In this document: piece by piece, positions 8,705 to 16,323 of the stretch
Layout: each line of letters starts with the position of its first letter
Numbering within the stretch: position 1 is the stretch's first letter
DNA from: Spirosoma spitsbergense DSM 19989
GTDB lineage: Bacteria; Bacteroidota; Bacteroidia; Cytophagales; Spirosomataceae
Direction of reading: 5' to 3'
Assembly: GCF_000374085.1 (NCBI RefSeq)
Contig: NZ_KB893466.1
Location: forward strand, 30,714-88,958
DNA length: 58,245 nucleotides
Program-made: the position numbers and the translations under genes
The notes under the pieces: model-generated
What the model saw: the letters and a program-made list of their open reading frames with translations, nothing else
The model's database searches: none
Told to the model about the DNA's origin: nothing

Positions 8705-9604
8705 CTATTTCATCTTCTTTCCCTTGCCTTTTACCACAGGCATGGCAGGCATTTTGGCGGTGTACTCCGAAAGACTTTTCTCGATGCCGTCCTTGAAGAA
8801 CGGGAAAGCCGCGTCGTTGGATGACTGACCTACCGACAGGGCTTTTTGTGCCAGCGGAACAGCTTCGGTATACTTACCCATTTTAGCCAGAATCTGCGAC
8901 TTCACGTATAGATTGCGGTACGTTTCTTTCATGGCAATCGACTTGTCGATCCAGGTCAGCGACTGCTCCAGATTGCGGCCCTTCGATACGTTGTAGCTGG
9001 CTGCGGCCTGCAATACAGCCGCATCCTCCGGCTTCTCGGCCACTGCCTTGTCTACATTGGCGGCTGTATTGGCATTGACATCCACTTTCAGGTTAGCGGC
9101 AGCTTTGGCATTGGCCCACATGAAATTCATCGTAGCGGTGCTGTCCGTCAGGTCACCAAAACCAATGGTAAATGTTTCGATGGTTTCGCTGTTTTCCGCT
9201 GGCGTCAGGTTGACGCGCAGGGCATCCTCTTCCTGCTTGTAGGTAGCCTCGGTAACCCCCTTGTTTTTGTTGAAGATCAGCGTGAAATTACCCTGTTCAG
9301 GAATCGACATGATCGCGTAGGTGCCAGCGGCCAGCGTCTTGCCATTCACCATCAGGTCGGTGGAGGTCGTAAACAGCGTGGCAGCATTGGCACCCGTCCG
9401 CCAGACTTTTCCGACTGGAACAAAATCACCCGAAAATGGCTGACGGCCTTTCAGGCTGGGGCGTGAATAAACAACGGTCAAATCGGTGGTACCAACGGTT
9501 TGCATGACCGTAGCACCGGGACTAGGCGAAGGAAGCTTAATTTGAGCGGTGGCTAACTGGGCCGCCAGGCAGAACGTAACACCACTCAGTACGAGTTTAC
9601 GCAT
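8705..9604 (-). CDS. DUF2911 domain protein with C-terminal TPR-like helices
   Basis: 299 residues: signal peptide about 1-20 (FCLAAQLATAQ), then a DUF2911 domain to about residue 165 with its usual segments (VYSRPSLKGRQPF, GKVWRTGANAATLFTTSTDL, AGTYAIMSIP, FTLIFNKNKG). The last ~120 residues form helical pairs (TYRNLYVKSQILAKMGKYTEAVPLAQKAL) resembling tetratricopeptide repeats. DUF2911 proteins are common periplasmic or secreted proteins of Bacteroidota with no defined function. Convergent with the sugar dehydrogenase and sharing its terminator. Confidence 0.85.
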   Translation of the reverse strand: MRKLVLSGVTFCLAAQLATAQIKLPSPSPGATVMQTVGTTDLTVVYSRPSLKGRQPFSGDFVPVGKVWRTGANAATLFTTSTDLMVNGKTLAAGTYAIMSIPEQGNFTLIFNKNKGVTEATYKQEEDALRVNLTPAENSETIETFTIGFGDLTDSTATMNFMWANAKAAANLKVDVNANTAANVDKAVAEKPEDAAVLQAAASYNVSKGRNLEQSLTWIDKSIAMKETYRNLYVKSQILAKMGKYTEAVPLAQKALSVGQSSNDAAFPFFKDGIEKSLSEYTAKMPAMPVVKGKGKKMK

Positions 9605-9680
9605 GATTGTAAAGTAAATTAGTTTAGTTGTTTGTGAAAAACGATGCCAAATTGCGGCTTTTTACCTGAAAACCCAACTC

Positions 9681-10253
9681 ATGCACCGGCAACCCTTACT
9701 AAAACTACTCCGCCAGCACCGGCCCGTCGATCCGGATGAACAGGCAATGACGCAGGCCACCATCGACTTTGTGGAGCAATACCCCAACTGTTTTGACCGC
9801 TCCCTGCTGAGTGGCCACATAACCGGTTCCGCCTGGATTGTTTCCCCCGACCGGCAACAAACCCTGTTGATTCACCACCGGAAACTTGACCGGTGGCTCC
9901 AGCCCGGTGGCCATGCCGATGGCGACCCGGATGTGGCAGCGGTTGCCCTGCGGGAAGCGCAGGAAGAAACGGGGTTGACCACCCTGACAGTAGTAGCTCC
10001 CCCTGGTGATAATTCTAATTCAGATATCAGCCAGACAGTAGCCATTCTTGATGTGGACATACACCCGATTCCGGCCCGGAACGAGGTGCCGGAGCATCTG
10101 CATTATGACATTCGTTTTCTGGTTGAGGCCGACCCGACTGAGCCACTGGGATTTTCGGACGAAATCAATAATATCCAGTGGTTTACCCTCGAAACTGCTT
10201 CTAACTACACAGATTCGGAGTCAATTATAAGATTAATCCGTAAAATGAAGTAA
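9681..10253 (+). CDS. Nudix hydrolase
   Basis: 190 residues with a Nudix box at about 77-99 (GHADGDPDVAAVAL then REAQEETGL). The catalytic REXXEE core (R91, E92, E95, E96) is intact; the first acidic position of the consensus is proline (P83), a change I recall from related GGHxDG-type Nudix proteins. These enzymes hydrolyse nucleoside diphosphates linked to another group; the substrate is not predictable. Divergent from the DUF2911 gene with 76 bp between starts. Confidence 0.88.
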   Translation: MHRQPLLKLLRQHRPVDPDEQAMTQATIDFVEQYPNCFDRSLLSGHITGSAWIVSPDRQQTLLIHHRKLDRWLQPGGHADGDPDVAAVALREAQEETGLTTLTVVAPPGDNSNSDISQTVAILDVDIHPIPARNEVPEHLHYDIRFLVEADPTEPLGFSDEINNIQWFTLETASNYTDSESIIRLIRKMK

Positions 10254-10304
10254 AAACTAAAAATATAGTTATTTTTTTAATGGTTTTTTAATTCAAAGAA
10301 TTTG

Positions 10305-10312
10305 TATCTTTG
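10305..10312 (+). promoter_or_regulatory. Bacteroidota -7 box (TATCTTTG)
   Basis: A perfect TAnnTTTG match 26 nt upstream of the start at 10339, in an AT-rich intergenic region. Confidence 0.65.
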
Positions 10313-10338
10313 TTACACAACAAAACCATTAAAAAGCT

Positions 10339-10752
10339 ATGAAAACGGAACTCTTTTTAATCGTCTTTTTGAGTTTGTTCGTTGGGATAACGGGCGTCTA
10401 CTCACAGAACAGGCGGGATGTTCAGCCGGTTAAACCGCTTAACAATCCGCTCTTTTCACCCCATAATTATAAACATCCTCAGGCGGCAGCAGCTGCTCGC
10501 AGCTGGGAAAACAAGCCCGGCGTAGGCGTCAACAGTCCCGTATCTACGGAGACACAACTGGCAAATTATAAGCGGCAGATGCCGAACAAAAAGCCCGTTG
10601 GTGGTGTAGTGATACCACATACACCATCGACTAGTCTGGCTGACCGGAATTATAAAATTCAGCGTCTGAGCGTACCCCAGCGTTCGACTAATCCGGGGGA
10701 ATATTATGTCGAACAACCCGCCAAAGTAGTTAAAGACACCCTTGTTGATTGA
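10339..10752 (+). CDS. Small secreted hypothetical protein
   Basis: 137 residues with a clear N-terminal signal peptide (LFLIVFLSLFVGITGVYS then Q). The mature part is polar, rich in Asn, Pro and Lys, with no cysteines, no repeats and no domain I recognise. A good promoter box upstream and a hairpin terminator downstream indicate a single-gene transcription unit. Probably an exported protein of Bacteroidota with unknown role. Confidence 0.75.
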   Translation: MKTELFLIVFLSLFVGITGVYSQNRRDVQPVKPLNNPLFSPHNYKHPQAAAAARSWENKPGVGVNSPVSTETQLANYKRQMPNKKPVGGVVIPHTPSTSLADRNYKIQRLSVPQRSTNPGEYYVEQPAKVVKDTLVD

Positions 10753-10761
10753 ACACCAAAG

Positions 10762-10806
10762 TCATCAGCCCGGGCCATCAAATTTCTGTATGGTCCGGGC
10801 TGATGA
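10762..10806. terminator. Hairpin terminator
   Basis: TCATCAGCCCGGGCCAT pairs with ATGGTCCGGGCTGATGA (one G-T pair) around an 11-nt loop. It is placed between the small secreted protein and the convergent macrodomain gene. Confidence 0.75.
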
Positions 10807-10879
10807 TTACCACTGACAAACGTATTTTGGGGAACGATGTGGGCCAGATGGCCCATCGTTAACAACCGCACGTACGGAG

Positions 10880-11392
10880 CTAGGTGCTCTGAGGAAGTAA
10901 GTGCTGGTATAGGGTAAAATTGTCCATATCGAAGCATACAAACCTGATTTCCTGTAGGGAAGAGGATTCTTTAAGAAACAGGTTAACACTGTTAACCGCC
11001 ACCAAAGCCGCCTTATCTTTCGGGTAGCCATATACACCGGTACTGATATTCGGGAAGGCAATGCTGCTCAGGTTATAGGCTGCTGCCAGCTCCAGCGACC
11101 GACGGTAGCAACTCGCCAGCAGGTCCGGTTCACCATGATTTCCATTCCGCCAGACGGGGCCAACGGTATGGATAACGTACGGAGCCGGTAGCCGGTACCC
11201 CTTCGTTAGTTTGGCATCGCCGGTCGGGCAACCGTGCAGCGTTCGGCACTCGGTCAGTAGCTGTGGACCGGCCGCCCGGTGAATGGCCCTGTCGACACCC
11301 CCGCCCCCCAGTAAACTGGTATTCGCTGCGTTGACGATAGCGTCGACCGTTTGTCTGGTGATATCACCCTGAATAACCCGAAGCGTTGTCAT
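10880..11392 (-). CDS. Macrodomain protein (O-acetyl-ADP-ribose deacetylase-like)
   Basis: 170 residues forming a single MacroD/YmdB-type macrodomain: [19 protein letters not shown] (D10, N21, N24 at the ADP-ribose pocket), the glycine-rich loop [40 protein letters not shown] and [14 protein letters not shown]. Such proteins bind ADP-ribose and typically remove it from acetyl or protein targets. It is divergent from the asparaginase gene and convergent with the small secreted protein. Confidence 0.92.
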   Translation of the reverse strand: MTTLRVIQGDITRQTVDAIVNAANTSLLGGGGVDRAIHRAAGPQLLTECRTLHGCPTGDAKLTKGYRLPAPYVIHTVGPVWRNGNHGEPDLLASCYRRSLELAAAYNLSSIAFPNISTGVYGYPKDKAALVAVNSVNLFLKESSSLQEIRFVCFDMDNFTLYQHLLPQST

Positions 11393-11495
11393 ATAACCTG
11401 CCTTGTCTGGTACAGTTTACTAACCACCAATACCTGCCCGGTGTTCGACACCCGGTGTTATCGACAAATGAAGCGCGGGTGGCGACGTTCTGCCT

Positions 11496-11503
11496 TACCT
11501 TTG
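11496..11503 (+). promoter_or_regulatory. Bacteroidota -7 box (TACCTTTG) at the asparaginase start
   Basis: A perfect TAnnTTTG box ends 3 nt before the ATG at 11507. If used, transcription would begin at or just inside that codon, so the true start could be a later codon or the mRNA could be leaderless. Confidence 0.45.
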
Positions 11504-11506
11504 CGT

Positions 11507-12625
11507 ATGGCTTATAAAACGGTACGGATTAATTTAACGCTAACTCAGTCTCTCCGACAGTCTGTACTGGTTATTTACACCGGTGGTACCTTCGGAATGG
11601 TGTACGAACCGCAGACTGGTCAGCTTGTTCCCTTTGATTTTGATCAGGTTGTTGACCGACTCCCCGAACTCAAGCGACTCACGTTTGATATTACCCTGCT
11701 TACCCTGCCGAATATTATTGACTCATCGAACATGAAGCCCGCCATATGGGTCGAACTGGCGCAGATTATTCAGGATAACTACCGGCAATACGACAGCTTT
11801 GTGATTTTGCACGGTACTGATACGATGGCTTACACCGCATCGGCATTGAGTTTCATCCTGGTTGGCCTGAACAAACCTGTTATCCTGACCGGCGCACAGC
11901 TACCCATTGGCGTAGCCCGCAGCGACGCCCGGGAAAACTTCATCACCGCCCTCGAAATTGCTGCCGCAGTGGACACTGCCGCCGTGGATTCGGCCGCATT
12001 GGACGCTGCCGCCGTGGAGGAAGGCTTTCGGCCTATTGTACCCGAAGTATGTGTGTATTTCAACTCGTTGTTGCTGCGGGGCAATCGATCGACCAAGCGG
12101 GAGAGTGTCCAGTTTAACGCGTTTGCGTCGGAAAATTACCCGCATCTGGCCACGGCTGGCGTTAGTATCGATTACAACCGACCGTTTATCCGGCCCTGGC
12201 AACCCGATCAGCCATTGACTCTTCGTACCGTTCTGGACCCAAACGTAACCATCCTAAAATTGTTTCCGGGCATTACCCAGCCGGTTGTGGAGTCGATTGT
12301 GAACATACCCAATCTTCGGGGAATTGTTCTTGAAACCTTCGGAGCCGGTAACGCACCGACGGACGAGTGGTTTCTGGATACCCTGAAACGGGCTATTGAT
12401 CGGGGGGTGTCGGTGTTCAACGTATCGCAGTGCGAAGGAGGGCGCGTAACGCAGGGCCATTACCAGACCAGCCAGCAATTGTTGCAGATTGGCGTCGTGA
12501 GCGGAGCCGACATCACAACCGAAGCGGCCATTACCAAACTGATGGTACTGCTTGGGCAGGAACGTGACCCAGCGCGACTGCGTACGTTACTGGCACAGCC
12601 ACTCTGCGGAGAAATGAATGACTAA
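11507..12625 (+). CDS. ansA: Type I L-asparaginase
   Basis: About 372 residues when started at ATG 11507; the frame is open back to 11351 but that would overlap the divergent macrodomain gene. It carries the asparaginase signatures: VIYTGGTFG with T28 as likely nucleophile, LHGTDTMAYTAS with T104-D105 as the second catalytic pair, TGAQLPIG and RGNRSTK. It converts asparagine to aspartate and ammonia in the cytoplasm. Odd feature: residues about 152-171 are a low-complexity stretch (AAAVDTAAVDSAALDAAAVE) encoded by a degenerate short tandem repeat, absent from typical family members. The N-terminus is also ~18 residues longer than usual, so the true start may be downstream. Confidence 0.88.
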   Translation: MAYKTVRINLTLTQSLRQSVLVIYTGGTFGMVYEPQTGQLVPFDFDQVVDRLPELKRLTFDITLLTLPNIIDSSNMKPAIWVELAQIIQDNYRQYDSFVILHGTDTMAYTASALSFILVGLNKPVILTGAQLPIGVARSDARENFITALEIAAAVDTAAVDSAALDAAAVEEGFRPIVPEVCVYFNSLLLRGNRSTKRESVQFNAFASENYPHLATAGVSIDYNRPFIRPWQPDQPLTLRTVLDPNVTILKLFPGITQPVVESIVNIPNLRGIVLETFGAGNAPTDEWFLDTLKRAIDRGVSVFNVSQCEGGRVTQGHYQTSQQLLQIGVVSGADITTEAAITKLMVLLGQERDPARLRTLLAQPLCGEMND

Positions 12626-12678
12626 CAGTCAGAAAACACTACCTTAGTCAGGCAAGCTGGTAACCCACTCAGTCACGA

Positions 12679-12710
12679 CCCGTATTTACGTGAATACGGG
12701 ATTAGTTTTG
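12679..12710 (+). promoter_or_regulatory. Promoter box with overlapping inverted repeat before MetX-like gene
   Basis: CCCGTATT-6 nt-AATACGGG (12679-12700) directly precedes TAGTTTTG (12703-12710), a TAnnTTTG match. The palindrome would cover the -33/-7 spacer, the expected place for a repressor site (inference). Confidence 0.4.
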
Positions 12711-12798
12711 CCCCGTATGGTCGGACGGCCGATGCCGGCTAAACAGCGCAGGGTCGGTAGATAGATTAACTGATTGCTCTTAAAAAGTCTCATCAACA

Positions 12799-13881
12799 AT
12801 GAAAAAACTTTTCCTGCTGCTTCTGGTCGCCCAGCATGTGCTGGCTCAGTCAACGACTCCGGCTGGTCGTACTGAGTTTGTGATTGATAATTTCCCAACC
12901 GAAAACGGGGTTACCTTACCCAAAGCCCGCGTGGTATACGGCACATACGGGCATCTGAATAAAGACCGTGACAATGCCATCCTGCTGCCCTCGCATTATA
13001 TGGCTACCGCCCGCGGCTACGAATGGCTGATCGGACCGGGAAAAGCCCTGGATACCACCCGGTATTTTCTGGTAGCGACCGAACTCTTCGGCAACGGCCG
13101 GTCCTCGTCGCCCAGCAATACGCCCGAACCCTTTCACGGCCCCCGCTTCCCGGTCATGACCATTCGGGATAATGTAGCGGCCGTCCATCGGTTGTTGCGT
13201 GAGCAGTTTTCCATCACGCACCTGCGGGCCATTATCGGTTTTTCGATGGGCGCACAGCAGGCTTTTCAGTGGGCGGTAAGTTATCCTGCGTTTGCCGACC
13301 GAATTGTGGCGACAGCGGGTACGGCCAAAAACTATCCGCACGGTGTCGTCCGGCTGGAAGGACAGATTGCTGCTCTCACCGCCGACGCTGCCTTTATGAA
13401 CGGAGACTATACCGAACCACCCATTAAAGGCATTCAGGCTTTCTCGGTGGTCTGGACGGGTTGGTTATACTCGCAGGAATGGTGGCGGAAGGAACTCTGG
13501 CGCGAACGGGCCAAGCCGGGTACCACCTTCGAGCAGGTGCTGACCAATTACCGCACCCACTTTATTGAGGGGGCGGATGCCAACGACCTGATTCTGCAAA
13601 TGCGTACCTGGGAGTATCACGACGTGGGCAGTACCAAAGGGTTCGATGGAAACGTGGAAAAAGCCCTGCGCTCCATACAGGTGCCTTTGTTATACATGCC
13701 CTCCGAAACCGATCTTTACTTCCCACTGGGCGATGCGAAATACGAGGCTGCTTTTATTCCCAATGTTGTGCTGAAGCCCATTCCTTCCCTGTGGGGGCAC
13801 ACCGCTGGGGCCGCCAGTAATCCGGCCGATGCCAAATTCCTGAATGAACACATTCGTGCTTTTCTGACCGGGACCAAATAG
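12799..13881 (+). CDS. Secreted alpha/beta hydrolase of the MetX (homoserine acetyltransferase-like) family
   Basis: 360 residues with a signal peptide ([14 protein letters not shown]). The fold matches MetX-like acyltransferases: [32 protein letters not shown] and the nucleophile elbow GFSMGAQQ (S149), with D305 in SETDLYFP and H334 in WGHTAGA completing the triad. Real homoserine acetyltransferases are cytoplasmic and lack an export signal, so this is more likely an exported esterase or acyltransferase of unknown substrate. It ends about 100 bp before the tRNA pair. Confidence 0.82.
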   Translation: MKKLFLLLLVAQHVLAQSTTPAGRTEFVIDNFPTENGVTLPKARVVYGTYGHLNKDRDNAILLPSHYMATARGYEWLIGPGKALDTTRYFLVATELFGNGRSSSPSNTPEPFHGPRFPVMTIRDNVAAVHRLLREQFSITHLRAIIGFSMGAQQAFQWAVSYPAFADRIVATAGTAKNYPHGVVRLEGQIAALTADAAFMNGDYTEPPIKGIQAFSVVWTGWLYSQEWWRKELWRERAKPGTTFEQVLTNYRTHFIEGADANDLILQMRTWEYHDVGSTKGFDGNVEKALRSIQVPLLYMPSETDLYFPLGDAKYEAAFIPNVVLKPIPSLWGHTAGAASNPADAKFLNEHIRAFLTGTK

Positions 13882-13978
13882 GAATGGGTATCGTAGCCTT
13901 CTTTTTTTAGGGACATATTGCGTTTCTGGCATCAATCCTGCATCTTTGCACTCCGATTCGTCGGGGCATGAGTGACAC

Positions 13979-14068
13979 AGAGAGGTGTCCGAGTGGTTGA
14001 AGGAGCACGCCTGGAAAGTGTGTATGCGGGTAACCGTATCGAGAGTTCGAATCTCTTCCTCTCTGCCA
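13979..14068 (+). tRNA. tRNA-Ser (anticodon GGA)
   Basis: 90 nt including CCA. Acceptor AGAGAGG pairs with CCTCTCT; the anticodon arm CACGC-CTGGAAA-GTGTG shows anticodon GGA; a long class II variable arm (TATGCGGGTAACCGTATC) and T-arm GAGAGTTCGAATCTC are present. The long variable arm and anticodon identify serine. Confidence 0.96.
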
Positions 14069-14096
14069 GTACGTTAAGACAGGAAATACGACTAAT

Positions 14097-14186
14097 AGAG
14101 AGCTGCCGGAGTGGTCGAACGGGTCTGATTCGAAATCAGAAGTACTCGTAAGGGTACCGGGGGTTCGAATCCCTCGCTCTCTGCCA
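14097..14186 (+). tRNA. tRNA-Ser (anticodon CGA), prophage integration site
   Basis: 90 nt including CCA. Acceptor AGAGAGC pairs with GCTCTCT; anticodon stem TCTGA/TCAGA encloses TTCGAAA (anticodon CGA); there is a long variable arm and T-arm GGGGGTTCGAATCCCTC. Its 3' end holds the left prophage attachment repeat (14171-14184), so the last bases, CCA and terminator are supplied by the phage. Confidence 0.95.
14171..14184. other. attL core repeat
   Basis: CCCTCGCTCTCTGC at the 3' end of tRNA-Ser(CGA), repeated exactly at 52958-52971. Similarity extends imperfectly upstream into the T-arm on both sides. Confidence 0.85.
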
Positions 14187-14206
14187 TTACAATTTGAGTA
14201 CCACCG

Positions 14207-14235
14207 AAGCCTCCCGAAAAAGGAGGCTTTTTTTG
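14207..14235 (+). terminator. Terminator after tRNA-Ser, phage-supplied
   Basis: AAGCCTCC, 7-nt loop, GGAGGCTT, then a T-run. It lies to the right of attL, so it belongs to the prophage and replaces the host terminator now stranded beyond attR. Confidence 0.85.
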
Positions 14236-14300
14236 TTCCATAGGTCTGTAAATCACTCTTTTCCAGGCTTAACTCTTTATCCTTAACAGGAGGTTGTTAC

Positions 14301-14329
14301 GGTGGCACCATTAAAATGGAGGTGGCACC
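14301..14329 (+). promoter_or_regulatory. Two direct GGTGGCACC sites 20 bp apart before integrase
   Basis: GGTGGCACC at 14301-14309 and 14321-14329 sits between attL and the integrase. Spacing of about two helical turns fits arm-type integrase or excisionase sites, or an operator. No other feature was seen in 14236-14439. Confidence 0.4.
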
Positions 14330-14439
14330 GTCGCATTTGGCTTTTACCGTTGAACTGTATCCACCCACTGGCTGTAAGTTTGTTATCCCGTTGATTTTTT
14401 AACCTCTTTTTAACGGAGAGAAACTTATAACCCGTAGTA

Positions 14440-15699
14440 ATGATAAGTCAGAGAATGGAACTCCTTTTTTGGGCTCATACGTCTAAATCAAATCCGGAAT
14501 TAGTTACAATTTATTTCCGATTAACGTTATCGAAAACCAGAGTAGAGTTAGGCTCTACCGGCATTAAAGTGCACCGTAAACATTGGAGTTCGGAGGCCCA
14601 ACGGATAACGGCGCGTACTCCGGTGGCACAACAACAAAACCACACACTAGAAATATGGCGCTCCAGAGGCATGGCCATCCATAACGAGCTCATGCTAAAA
14701 AGAGAGCCATTCTCTGCCAGCTACTTTAAAAAGCTATTCCAGCAAAATGGCCGTGGCTTTACTTTCCTTCAGCTCTTTACCACTTACCTGGCTGGAGTAA
14801 AAAAGGATCCGGATATTACGGCAGGCACCTACGAAACGTATTCAGCGGTATTTAAAAAAGTGGATGGCTGGCTGGTGGCCAAAAAACAGGCAGATCTGCC
14901 AGCGGAAAAATTCAGCCTGGCAGTTATTGAGCAGTACCGTGGCTTTATGCGAATAACCGAGAAACGAGCCAGCGCCACCATTCGCAAACATACCCAAACC
15001 ATTAAACAGGTTCTTTCATGGGGTTTACTAAATGATTATACGGTAAAGGATCCGCTCCAGGGTTATAGGGTGGCCAGGGAAAAAACAAAGCCTCCGGTTT
15101 TCTTGCTGCCGTTTGAATTAATGCAGCTCCTGGAGTTTTCATTTGCCCCGCATGAAACGGTACTTTCTCAAATAAGAGATAATTTTTTAATCCAGTGTTT
15201 TACTGGTTTCGCCTATGCCGATTTAAAAACCTTTACCTCCAGCGATATTCTAAGTAAAGAGCAGAGAGCTCCGGATGGCTCCACCATTAAGTTTTTGCCG
15301 TGGGTGGAGAAAGACCGTAAAAAAACGGGTAATACGGCTATGCAGCCACTCCACCCGATTGTTAGCCAGATATTAGCGGCCAGGTATGATGGCAGGCCGG
15401 AAAAGCTCCGGATCCGGCCAAACCAGAAAACTAATCTTTATCTAAAAGTTATCGGGCTAAAACTTGACTTTATTAAGGTGTTAACCACCCACGTAGGCCG
15501 TAGGACGTTTGCCAACTTATGCCTAAACGGTGGGTTATTTTCCCCCCTTTTTGCCTCAATAGCTCCGGAGGTTCTTGAGTTTAAGGATGGCCATTTTTCA
15601 AAGGAGGCCACTATAACAATGATGGGCAGAACGTCGGATAAAGGCCTGGAGGCATACGTAAAAGTAGACGAACGGCGAATAATGAGCGAACTCCAGTAA
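14440..15699 (+). CDS. Tyrosine recombinase (phage integrase)
   Basis: 419 residues in the layout usual for Bacteroidota integrases: an N-terminal arm-binding domain (about 1-100), a SAM-like core-binding domain (about 105-215) and a C-terminal catalytic domain. Catalytic features include HVGRRTF (H351, R354), with Y406 in LEAYVKVD as nucleophile. The region normally holding Arg I reads QCFTGFAYADLKT, the variant seen in many Bacteroides-type integrases, and the second His position appears as R397 (MMGRTS). It should catalyse integration and excision at the tRNA-Ser site. Adjacent to attL, transcribed inward, and closed by a hairpin. Confidence 0.92.
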   Translation: MISQRMELLFWAHTSKSNPELVTIYFRLTLSKTRVELGSTGIKVHRKHWSSEAQRITARTPVAQQQNHTLEIWRSRGMAIHNELMLKREPFSASYFKKLFQQNGRGFTFLQLFTTYLAGVKKDPDITAGTYETYSAVFKKVDGWLVAKKQADLPAEKFSLAVIEQYRGFMRITEKRASATIRKHTQTIKQVLSWGLLNDYTVKDPLQGYRVAREKTKPPVFLLPFELMQLLEFSFAPHETVLSQIRDNFLIQCFTGFAYADLKTFTSSDILSKEQRAPDGSTIKFLPWVEKDRKKTGNTAMQPLHPIVSQILAARYDGRPEKLRIRPNQKTNLYLKVIGLKLDFIKVLTTHVGRRTFANLCLNGGLFSPLFASIAPEVLEFKDGHFSKEATITMMGRTSDKGLEAYVKVDERRIMSELQ

Positions 15700-15700
15700 A

Positions 15701-15736
15701 ACCGGCCTGGAGCTCTCGTTTGAGTTCCAGGCCGGT
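15701..15736. terminator. Hairpin between integrase and late operon end
   Basis: ACCGGCCTGGA pairs perfectly with TCCAGGCCGGT around a 14-nt loop, between convergent genes. Confidence 0.7.
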
Positions 15737-15738
15737 GA

Positions 15739-15963
15739 TTAATCCTTAATGCTGGAAAACGCTCTAGTGAGTGCCTCCTGGTAATTGTTTATTTTATATT
15801 GCTCCCAAAGTGCCAGTAAATCGTTTGTGGTGAATGTTTCCCCCTGCCGGAGCTCATCCATAAAGCCATCAAGGCCAGCCATTAAGTGGGTGCCTGCCTC
15901 TTTTGCGGCCTGGACTTTGAGCGTATAATTCTCTATCTGGTTTATAGCCTGCTGAATATTCAT
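15739..15963 (-). CDS. Small hypothetical phage protein
   Basis: 74 residues, mostly helical and charged (MNIQQAINQIENYTLKVQAAKEAG ...), with no recognised domain and no membrane segment. It is on the same strand as the late genes but separated from terminase by 360 bases, so it may be a separate unit. A bacteria-like codon pattern and fit before the hairpin support it being real, but evidence is modest. Confidence 0.5.
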   Translation of the reverse strand: MNIQQAINQIENYTLKVQAAKEAGTHLMAGLDGFMDELRQGETFTTNDLLALWEQYKINNYQEALTRAFSSIKD

Positions 15964-16196
15964 TCTGTGTTTATGTTAATTTTGGTGAATAATAGAAAAC
16001 GGATTTGGTGCCATTTTTCGCCTAAATATGCGTCTGGAGCCCTAATTATTAATTTAGAAAGGTCAAAAAATCCTATGTTTTTAAAAGTTGCACCCCTTAA
16101 ACGTCTTATAGAGCTAATATTGAGCCATTTACGCAAAAACACCCCCCTAAAAGTGGTGTTTTTTCCTTTATCGACCCCGCCCTTTATCATTTTGGA

Positions 16197-16269
16197 ACTT
16201 TCCAGTTTTCCACTTTCCGAATATATGAAAGCCATCCAGCCAAAACTGGAAAGTGGAAAATTGGAAAGT
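16197..16269. repeat. Near-perfect 22-bp inverted repeat downstream of terminase
   Basis: The arm at 16197-16218 (ACTTTCCAGTTTTCCAC then TTTCC) matches the complement of 16248-16269 with one mismatch, around a 29-bp loop. Each arm itself contains three TTTCC units about 8 bp apart. The surrounding gene-free stretch 15964-16323 is AT-rich with no convincing gene; an overlapping 91-codon minus frame was not accepted. Confidence 0.65.
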
Positions 16270-16323
16270 AAAACAACTTAGTGCACTCCAAGCCAGCGCC
16301 ACAAGCGCCTTACCACTCCAAAG

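Noticed and set aside
12799-13881. Metabolic homoserine O-acetyltransferase (metX)
   Set aside because: A clear signal peptide and no neighbouring methionine genes argue for an exported relative of unknown substrate.
15886-16281. Overlapping frames on both strands (131 and 91 codons)
   Set aside because: They run through an AT-rich region with a large inverted repeat; neither translation resembles a protein and the minus frame overlaps the next gene start. Kept as gene-free.
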